The notes under the pieces were generated by a model, which searched no databases, was not told the origin of the DNA, and worked only from the letters and a program-made list of their open reading frames with translations. From Artemisia argyi (lineage: Eukaryota; Streptophyta; Magnoliopsida; Asterales; Asteraceae), in the NCBI GenBank assembly GCA_030686995.1, contig CM060708.1, positions 105,191,350 to 105,255,349 on the forward strand: DNA of 64,000 nucleotides. Reading direction: 5' to 3'. Below are positions 56,116 to 64,000 of this stretch, in pieces. Position numbers and translations under genes: made by a program. Position 1 is the first letter of the stretch. Every line of letters begins with the position of its first letter.

Positions 56116-58516
56116 TAGCCCATGACTTTGAGTCTAGCTACAAGACTCGTAAATAAAGAAAAGCGCTTCTTGGGAGGCAACCCATGTTTTGTGTGATTTT
56201 ATTTGTTTGATTGTTATTTGCTTCCGTATGCATGCTTTGTTTTTATTGTTGGATGATCATGTTTCTCAAATAAAATGTGGAAATACTTTACTATGTTGTT
56301 TGGCCTAGTCTTAACTCCAACCTAAAGGTATTTTTGCAAAAGATAAGTGTAAGGGGAAACCCCAAATATGTTTTCAAGAAACAAACCGATCATGATTTTC
56401 CACAATATTAAATGAACATGTATATTCGTATTTGTTAGAGTCAAATGCTTGTATTGAGTCATAATGAAGTTTTGCAGGATTTTCCAGGAAGTAGGACGAA
56501 GTTTTTCCAGAAATTTTCCGGAAACTTAACATAAGAATTTCTGCAGGTCCATTCTGACGGCGTCAGGGGTTTACTCTTGACGGCGTCAGGAGTTAAAATC
56601 TGGAAATTTTACCGGTTTTGTTTTTCTAACGGAGTCTTATGGTTTTTGTGAATTATTAAGTTTTATAATCTCCAGGAGATCTGCAAACTTCATCCACAAG
56701 CATTATATCTTACTTTGTTTTCTAGGATTTTGTAACTTATATACGATGCCGCTGATTTTATGCGAGGTTGTCTTGTCTATTTTTGTCAGGATTTACAGGT
56801 TATTTCAGACAAGGAGATGATTTATATTATGGAAAGGAAGCGTTGATTGTTCATTTTCTTGAAGGAAGATCTAACCTGGCCAACCTATAATCCATACCGA
56901 GCGAATCAGGGGAGTATTTGATTTCATTCTCTTTACTTTTTCACTTTTACATTCTTTACTTGAACATTGGGGACAATGTTCATCTTAAGTGTAATGGGAG
57001 GGTAAAAAGATGATACCTTACATATGCACTTTCGCTTGAGTTTGTTTTGTTTAAAATTTTTTACAACATTTAGGAGTGAAACTTTAGCCATAGCAAGCGT
57101 CTCATGGATAGGAGATTGTATGACTAGCACATAACCGTATATTCAGAAAAATTTTCCACCCAAAAATGTGAGGTTCGCCTTTAGATTTGATAGGAAAAGC
57201 ATTCATTATTAGTGCTTATGAGTGTACCGGTAGCATTTAGATTCTAGAACTTGCGTTAGTAATGCATCCCGAGACCGCTAGTGAGACTACATTCGTGTGG
57301 TAGGATTTACTACATGATAAGAGGCATTAGGATCACCCTTGTGTTAAACCCGTATCATAATTACTTGACCATTTAAGTCATATTACTTGGCTAGTTAAGT
57401 CAACTAATTTTTCCCACACCCTTAGCGTTGTACTCATTTTTAGTACACGAAACCCCTAGTACACCTCTCCGAGCCTATCTTTTCGTTTCTAACTTTAAAC
57501 ATTTTACTTAAAGGAAGAATTTGTTACACCCCACTTAAATGTACAACCAAATCGCCTTAGCCTTCCGTGTATGCGCTCATTTTTAGTGCATTATTGTTAT
57601 TTGTTAAACCCTAAGTTAACTTTCTAATTGATTACATGGTTGCTAAGTCGAGTCATATCCTTGTACATATTGTTTTGGGACGATTGGGACTCATGGGTAA
57701 GTACTTATTTTATGGAGTAATGGGGAAGAACATCACTTATTACCCCCATATGTATGTTAATCTTAAAAGTACTCCAAGTGTTTTAATTTTCTTAATTTGA
57801 GTCATTAGATTAGTTTAATGTAAAGTATGTAAAGATTCAAGTGTAAGGGGAATTCTCATCCCCTATGATGTATTATTTCGGATGGTAGGGTAAGAGTGTA
57901 TGCAAAAAAATAAATAAATAAATAAATAAATAAATAAATAGAAAAAAAAAAGAAAAAGAGAAAAAACATACGGACTACCATCCCGTTTCATTCTATGTTT
58001 ATTTTATGTTTTTGTTATTTTTCATTTATTAGCTTAAGTCGAGTCTAGTCTTGGCTTAGCAACGCCATATTGTACATGTAATTAACCAAGATTGTTAACT
58101 CGCCACCAGTAAAACTTCCTTTATCCAACAAAACCGTGTAATTCATATCCCTATACCTAACGTTACAACCATTTAAAAGACCTCTTTGATAGTTTATCCT
58201 AGGTGCTTACGCCATGTGGTGGAGGTTTGATCCTTTCCCAAGCCTATGGTAATCTATTTTGCTATGACAGGTAGTGAGAGATATCTTCCATTTCCATAAT
58301 GTTATATTACTTTATTACACCCGAGAGATGTGAGTATCTAAACACTATTTGTGAGGTGCTTGTGTATGATCTCCGTGCTTGTCTATTGGTCTTTAGTGGA
58401 ACGATTATTTGTTGTAATTACTTTTATATTAGTGTTAAATGACCCCTAACTTGTCTTTTGAGTAGAATAAAAGCTTATATGCTTGAGGACAAGCAAATCT
58501 CAAGTGTAAGGGTATA
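56116..58516 (+). other. G 3' non-coding region with two hairpin-polypurine modules
   Basis: No gene. AAGCGCTTCTTGGGAGGCAA just after the frame recalls a phrase common in Athila/Tat-type elements. TGACGGCGTCA occurs twice near 56555-56588. Hairpin GAACATTG/CAATGTTC with GGGA loop (56962-56981) precedes AAGTGTAATGGGAGGG. An (AAAT)n run is at 57905-57942. Hairpin TGCTTG/CAAGCA (58480-58495, loop AGGA) precedes AAGTGTAAGGGTATA at the 3' LTR. Confidence 0.65.
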
Positions 58517-59922
58517 TGATGAGGCGAAAAATGATCCGTTTTTAGGGGGTCATTTAAGCCCGAATCCGACTTTATTTGATCAAATATTGCCCTAAATCGT
58601 TCCTTTTGTGATTTTAGGTACTTGGAGAGTGAATTCTGGAAAAGAAGCCATTTTGGACGTTTTTGGAGCATAAAAGTGAAGAAAACGGCAAAGTATCAAT
58701 TTTCCATGCTGGAAACACTAGGTGACGGCGTTAAGAGTTATGCCTTGACAGCGTCAGACATCAAGAATAAAATACCGTAGTTGATGACGGCGTCAAAAGT
58801 CATCCTGACGGCGTCAAAAGGCCAAGAATAAAATACCGTGGTTGGTGACGGCTTCACACAGGCCGTCATAAGTAGATCAAGGCCGTCCGAGGAAGTATTT
58901 GGCGGCGAGGTGACGGCGTCACAATGTTGTCTTGACGCCGTCAGCCCAGTTTTCCTATATATAGTTTTCTAGTTTTTACATTAAAAGGAGAGAAGTTTTG
59001 GTGAAACCCTAAAGACGAATTTGGTGCATCTTTTACAGGTTTTTCAAGGGTTCCAAACCCTTGATACCTTGCATTGTAATTGAGATAAGTGTTCTTCTAA
59101 TTCAATCAATATGTCTATGTGTTGGTTGTCTATATCTTGTTCTTGTCTCAATTCCATTATGCTAGGCTAGATCTCTCTTGTGTTTGCTTAGATCTAATGA
59201 AACCTAGATGTTGATTATGTGTTGATTACTTGTTTATTCTTGTTGTGGATGAATGATTTATATGTTAGGCTTAAGAAAACTGGCAGATCTCCAAATGGTA
59301 ACATGCTTGAACGTCTTAAGAAACATGAACCGAGGCATACTAGGTCTTTATTGGTTGTATTTAATGCATGAGCCACTGTTTACAATCCCTATAGTTCTGC
59401 TGGGTCATGGTGTAGGAGGAGATAAGAGCTCATAGAATTGGGGAGTTATGTATGCCACCCCATGAATGGTATTAAGGAATACGATCTGTCATCCATGCAA
59501 TTATAACAAGTAATTAACGTGTAAAAGATATCTAGGGAGTAGTGAAGTCTAAGTAAACAAAATTTCTCCAATTACTGCTCACAACCTTAGTATATTTAGT
59601 TTAATTTCATTTTCAGTATTTTATTGTGATTATATATTAGTTTTGGGTTAGTTGAATAGCAACTAATTCCGCCCACTCTTCCAAAACCCGAGATTTTACT
59701 TGCTTTCTAAAAAATATAAAAAGATAAAAATAATCATCCCTCACCTTTAGAACTAGTAATTAGGCTTTCTAATCCTAGCGACACTATTCCTAAGCTTAAC
59801 GATCAATCCCCCGGTACTTGTCACTATACTATACTATAACGATCAGGTACACTGCCTGGTGGGGGTTGTAAGCTTCTCGAGATCCCTCAAGAGGTAAAGC
59901 CTGTTGCGATTCCCACGCATCA
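58517..59922 (+). repeat. G 3' LTR
   Basis: 1406 bp, same length as the 5' LTR. It keeps several intact TGACGGCGTCA motifs that are mutated in the 5' copy, and the reverse. Followed by TSD TAATC. Confidence 0.93.
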
Positions 59923-59927
59923 TAATC

Positions 59928-60660
59928 CCTGGCTATCAATGACATGGCCAAGAAATTGAACTCTTCGTATCCAAAAATCATACTTTGAAAATGTGGCATA
60001 CAATTGCTCCTTCTTGAGTAGTTCCAGGATTGTTCTGAGATGTTCTTTGTGCTCTTCCTTACTCTTGGAATATATCAAGATATCGTCAATGAATACGATC
60101 ACAAACTTATCAAGATACGGTTTGCACACCCTATTCATGAGATCCATAAATACCGCAGGTGCGTTGGTTAATCCGAAAGGCATTACTTGAAACTCATAAT
60201 GACCATAACGTGTTCTAAATGCCGTCTTCGGGATATCCTCTTCCCAAACTCTAAGTTGATGGTAACCGGATCTTAAATCAATCTTGGAATAAAAACTAGA
60301 ACCTTGTAACTGGTCGAACAAGTTGTCAATTCTAGGAAGTGGATAACGGTTCTTCACCGTTAACTTGTTCGGCTCACGATAGTCGATGCACATTCTGAAA
60401 GTTCCATCCTTCTTCTTCACAAACAAAACCGGCGCTCCCCAAGGCGAGGAACTAGGTCTAATGAATCCTTTGTCCAAAAGTTCTTGTAATTTATTCGACA
60501 ATTCCTACATTTCCGAAGGTGCAAGTCTATACGGTGCTCGCGCAATTGGTGCAGCTCCTGGAACTAATTCAATTTGAAACTCAACTTGGCGTGTAGGCGG
60601 AAGTCCTGGAATTCTTCTGGAAAAACTTCTGGATATTCCTTAACAATTGGCACCTCTTCA
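59928..60660 (-). pseudogene. B pol, N-terminal reverse transcriptase part
   Basis: 60501-59928 is open with [39 protein letters not shown] and catalytic FIDDIL. It is preceded by a TAG stop in the conserved MQELSN region (60508 area) and by a one-base loss near 60610 relative to A. The frame is cut at 59927 by G. The residues after [10 protein letters not shown] run into G sequence. Confidence 0.85.
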
Positions 60661-60662
60661 AG

Positions 60663-62386
60663 TCATTTCTCATCCGACTTCTTCTCCGTGATGTGAACCA
60701 AGAATGCATAACAACCCTTCTTTATGTACTTCTCGGTTTTAATGCATGAAATAATACTGAGTCTAGTTCCACTTCGCTCTCCACGAACAACCAAAGTTTC
60801 ACCGTTATAAGGATGGTGAACAACTTTATCATCACAAATAATTCTCGCTCGATGTCGGGATAACCAATCCATACCGATAACAACGTCAAAACTTCCAAGT
60901 TCTACAGGCATGAGGTCTATATTGAATGGATGGTTTAGGAAATTAATAGTGCAACCACAGACAATGGTGTTGGTGTTAACTAAAGACCCATCGGCTAGTT
61001 CAACGATATAGGAAATATCTAATGGGGTTGGTTCTATGTTAAGCAAAGGTGGAAATGCAATAGAAACAAAACTTCTATCCGCTCCTGAATCGAATAAAAT
61101 GGATGCATAATGATTATTAACGAGGAACGTACCCGCAACAACATTCGGGTCCTCTTTGACATCTTCTCCTCCCATAACATAAGCTCTTCTTCGAGCCATT
61201 CCACCTTGATTTCCAGCTCCTTGATTCTTCTTCTTTGGGCACTCACCCCTATAGTGTCCAATTTCTCCACAGCCAAAACATGTTACTGGTGGTTTCTGAT
61301 TGTCACCCAAGTTTGGAATCCTGCAATCTTTGGTGTAGTGACCAATCTTCTTGCAATTGCCACATGGATCTGGGCAACGTCCTGGGTTATGATGTTTTTG
61401 ACACTTTTCACACTTGGGTAGATTACCCGCATATCCTTTACTTTCAGTTGGCCCTGCAGCATAGGCCTTTGCCACTTCTTGCCTCTTAGGTGGTGGCTGA
61501 ATAGCATTTCCACCTTGGTTGTAGTCAAACCTCCTCTTGTTGTTGTTGTTATTGTTTGGGTTGTTGTTTCGGTTATTGGGATAGTTGCGGTTTCGATTGT
61601 TGTTATAGTTGTTGTTGTTTCGAGTGTTATTGTAGTTGGTGTTGTTTGAACGGTTATTGTTGTTGACAGCAAATTTTCCTTTTACCACTTGGACCATGAG
61701 TTTCTGAGTTATTCGGATGGCCTCTTCCATTGTTTGAGGATCAAAAGAAATCACATCCCCTCGAATACTTTCAGGCAGTCCACCAATGAAGTTTTCCATC
61801 TTTTTCTCATTGTCGGGAACCATAGTTGGACATAGTACAGCCAACTCTTGAAACCTCCTGATGTAGCTCTCGATGTCATCGCCTTTAGTTACCAGCTCAT
61901 AGAATTCTGTTTCCAACTTTTGCACCTCAGTACGAGGGCAAAACTTCTTTGTCATCAATTTCTTGAATTGATCCCAGGTGAGTTTGTAGGCATTTTCCTT
62001 ACCAATCGGCTGAGCATAAGAATTCCACCAAGACATAGCTTCATCAAGAAGCATACCTGTAGCAAATTTTACCTTGCTGACGTCCGGGCAACCGCACATG
62101 AGGAATACATTCTCAGTCTTTTCAAACCAGCGGATCAAAGCAACTGCTCCTTAAGTGCCCTTAAACTTGATAGGATCACTAATCTTGAAATCCTTCCATG
62201 TACATTCACGCCTATTATTGGGTGGTTCAACCGTCCCTGTATTAGAAGCAGTCTCAGCAGCTCTTGCAGCAACCTCAACTCTCTCAACTTCTAGAGCTTC
62301 TGCTATACTATCCCTGACCAACTTGCGGATAGCGGCTTAAGTCATAGCGGGTGTTTCTAGTGCAGCCTTACCTTTCCTTGGTGCCA
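60663..62386 (-). pseudogene. gag: B gag-protease with premature stops
   Basis: Homologous to A gag from the MAPRK start near 62386. Stops interrupt it near 62340 (MT, stop, AAIRKL) and near 62153 (FKGT, stop, GAVAL). It is then open for 491 codons: WWNSYAQ capsid motif, Asn-rich linker, CCHC knuckles ([28 protein letters not shown]), protease [10 protein letters not shown] and [11 protein letters not shown]. Unlike A it has no frameshift in protease. It ends at TGA 60665-60663, the same position as the stop in A before RT. Confidence 0.88.
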
Positions 62387-62454
62387 TACTTCTGATAAAT
62401 CACAATGGAAACAACCATGAGAAAAATCATAATAGAAATAGTCATCGTACCAAA

Positions 62455-62645
62455 GGTATACACCCACAACATGTATATATATACAACCACAACGAGTATA
62501 AACACAACCAGGACATGTACGAGTACAACCACGACCTGTATAAATACAACCATGACATGTATAAATACAACCACAACCTGTATAAATACAACCACGACAT
62601 GTATAAATACAACCACAACCTGTATAAATACGATAACAATAAAGA
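62455..62645 (-). repeat. 21-base minisatellite between ORF1 and gag in B
   Basis: About eight units of TACAACCACGACATGTATAAA alternating with TACAACCACAACCTGTATAAA (period 21 in the clean part). The period is a multiple of three, giving seven-residue repeats in all frames. More regular than the equivalent region in A. Confidence 0.8.
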
Positions 62646-62689
62646 GCAACCACGAAACATCATAAATATAATCACAACACATGAATATA

Positions 62690-62825
62690 ATACATGAAAA
62701 CTTTGGCCTACATGGACCGATATAATATATAGCACAACATTTCCAACATAGTAGAGTCATAATTGATATATTTGTTTGTACAACAACCAAAAGACTACAA
62801 GTTCTTGAACTATGTCCCACACCTC
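62690..62825 (-). other. Conserved non-coding block between ORF1 and gag (B)
   Basis: Matches A 19621-19760 closely and D 29690-29850. It carries GTACAACAACCAAAAGACTA and GTTCTTGAACTATGTCCCAC. No open frame. Confidence 0.6.
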
Positions 62826-62869
62826 GAGACTAGGAAAATAGTAAAAGCTAATACAATACAAGTCTATGT

Positions 62870-63832
62870 CTAGGCTCCTCCAGGTGCTCTAGATGGTCCA
62901 GGTGCTCTAGGTCCTCCAGGTCCTCACCTAAGGTGGCGAATCTCACGATCCATCGCAACAACAATCTCCTCCAAGTGCTCCACTCGAAGCTGGAGGGCAG
63001 CCTCCCTGGTCTCTACAACTGTCATCCTCTCCTGAGCTACTGCCAACTGGTGTGCCTGCTCTCCCTGAGTCTCCTGTGTCATCTGGGCTCTATCCCGTAT
63101 CTCAAGTAGCTCATTCCTAAGCTGATCAATCAGCTCCTGGTGCTCCTACTGTCGTGCCTCAAGTCCATGATAAGACACGACAATGCTAACCCTGCCTAAG
63201 ATCAATCCCTCAACCTGCTCCTCGACCTCCTCAAGTCGAGTAGTGATAATCTCATCTACCCTATAACCTATCCTATCAACCTGCTCCAGTTGAGCCCCTA
63301 ACTGATCATCTGAAGTAAAAGCTATAGGCCCTCTAGCAGCAGCTGCTCTCGAACTCTCACCTATATGGTATACTGGTGGTGGTGGAAGGTCAGAAGTCTC
63401 AGTAGTAGGTGAAACTGGGGTAGTAAACCTTGCACGCTTCCTGAGCGGCAAGAGTGAAGTAGATATAGGAGTAGTAGTGGGCATAGGAACAGTAGGAATC
63501 CTAAAACTAGAGGTACCAGTGCGTACGCTCTTCCTAGCACCTATGGTTGTCTTGCTACGAGGGAACATAAGTTTTGGTTATGAGGGAATAGAAGTAGCAG
63601 GAGATGATATATCAGTAGGTACACGGGTAACATCAAGTGGTGCAATGGGAGAGATATGAGGAGTAGGAGCAGTCTCTTCCTCCTCAAAAGGCTCGGTATC
63701 CTCACCTGATGCCAAAAGTGGCAACGCAGGTACTGGAGGAATGGGTGGTGAAAAAGCAGTGGAAGACAAAGAGCCCTCAACATCAGAGTCTGAGACAGAG
63801 TAAAGTATGACAATGTTCGAGTCTGAAGACAT
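62870..63832 (-). pseudogene. B ORF1 (proline-rich/coiled-coil), broken
   Basis: Starts MSSDSNIVILYSVSDSD at 63832 and stops after 84 codons (near 63578). It is then open again for PLRKRARFTTP and VYHIGESSRAAAARG to near 63146, where another stop falls in the coiled coil (GLEARQ). The remainder runs to a TAG at 62872-62870. Same architecture as A ORF1, which supports ORF1 being a genuine family gene. Confidence 0.7.
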
Positions 63833-63942
63833 ATCTCTGTGATAATCAAGGTGAAATAAAAATAAATAACTCGCGTAATGGAATTACCTAAAAATAAATA
63901 AATATGTACTTATGGTGAAATGATGATATGCTATGATGATGT

Positions 63943-64000
63943 GGTTATATTCTAGGGTCCATGATGCATCCTAGTTCGCTATAACCTTAGCTCTGATGCC
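63943..64000 (-). promoter_or_regulatory. B leader stem-loop and primer binding site (partial)
   Basis: Minus strand GGCATCAGAGC at 64000-63990 is the primer site, cut by the window end. The stem-loop follows with GGTTATAG/ATATAACC (one mismatch) and CTAGG/CCTAG arms, 63986-63943. Confidence 0.7.

Larger units (their letters stand above)
51779..59922 (+). mobile_element. Element G, complete gag-only (TR-GAG-like) LTR retrotransposon
   Basis: 8144 bp between TAATC duplications (51774-51778 and 59923-59927), in B's RT region. Two 1406-bp LTRs (TGATGAGG to CGCATCA), a tRNA-Asp-type primer site, one long gag frame and a terminal polypurine tract. No RT, RNase H or integrase is present, so movement needs an autonomous partner. 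About 24 LTR differences by eye indicate a fairly young insertion. The gag zinc motif and primer site point to the Athila/Tat side of Ty3, unlike the chromoviruses around it. Confidence 0.9.
45216..64000 (-). mobile_element. Chromovirus B (same family as A), extends past the window
   Basis: 3' LTR 45216-48210, then pol, gag, ORF1 and leader, ending inside the primer site at the window edge; the 5' LTR is outside. Pol is split by a solo LTR (49472-50868) and element G (51779-59922); removing each with one TSD copy restores contiguity with A. It is more damaged than A, with stops in gag, RT and integrase and a frameshift near 60610. Confidence 0.92.

Noticed and set aside
57905..57960. (AAAT)n and following poly-A as a poly-A tail of an inserted retroposon
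   Set aside because: No target duplication or upstream LINE/SINE body is visible; it looks like a simple microsatellite within G.
62405..62820. Repetitive Tyr/Asn or Cys/Gly peptides in B
   Set aside because: They are translations of a 21-base minisatellite, open because the period is a multiple of three; A does not keep the same peptide.

Overview
The window is eukaryotic, plant nuclear DNA and consists almost entirely of transposable elements nested inside one another. Every sizeable intact reading frame belongs to a retroelement. The only host-type gene is a broken serine carboxypeptidase-like gene (exons at 965-1485 and 8635-8896, minus strand). The Tekay/Del-like Ty3 chromoviruses with about 3-kb LTRs, a proline-rich ORF upstream of gag, and a copia-associated ORF of a kind I remember from daisy-family predictions suggest an Asteraceae species. 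That species-level guess is inference; no search was run.

Layout. 1-10925: a CACTA-like DNA transposon (right end CACTAGTACAAAT on the minus strand) carrying the carboxypeptidase pieces, split by LTR element 'E' (about 1516-8629, no coding capacity). 10926-11568 plus 23923-25475: a Ty1-copia (Sirevirus-like) element 'F', minus strand, interrupted by chromovirus 'A' (11569-23922, minus, TSD TGCAA, very similar LTRs). 25476-45215: chromovirus 'C' (minus), whose 3' LTR is interrupted by decayed chromovirus 'D' (25760-36957, plus, TSD AATTA). 45216-64000: chromovirus 'B' (minus, same family as A), running off the window at its primer binding site. B's pol is interrupted twice by one unrelated family: a solo LTR (49472-50868, TSD AGATC) and a complete non-autonomous gag-only element 'G' (51779-59922, plus, TSD TAATC, two 1406-bp LTRs, tRNA-Asp-type primer site).

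How the parts work together. A, B, C and D share one plan: LTR, initiator-Met-type primer site, a proline-rich/coiled-coil ORF1, gag, protease, reverse transcriptase, RNase H, integrase and chromodomain. All are damaged. A has a 1-bp frameshift in protease and a stop before RT; B has the same stop plus others; C keeps one reading frame broken only by stops; D is heavily decayed. G and E lack polymerases and would have needed enzymes in trans.

The most interesting signals are non-coding. The related elements share stem-loops at fixed landmarks whose arms differ in sequence but still pair: one just after the primer site, one with a GGGAC loop just before the polypurine tract and overlapping the pol stop, and a 12-bp palindrome inside the LTR. 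E carries a further array of covarying hairpins and a cloverleaf-like fold. The G LTRs carry an array of TGACGGCGTCA motifs upstream of a TATA box.
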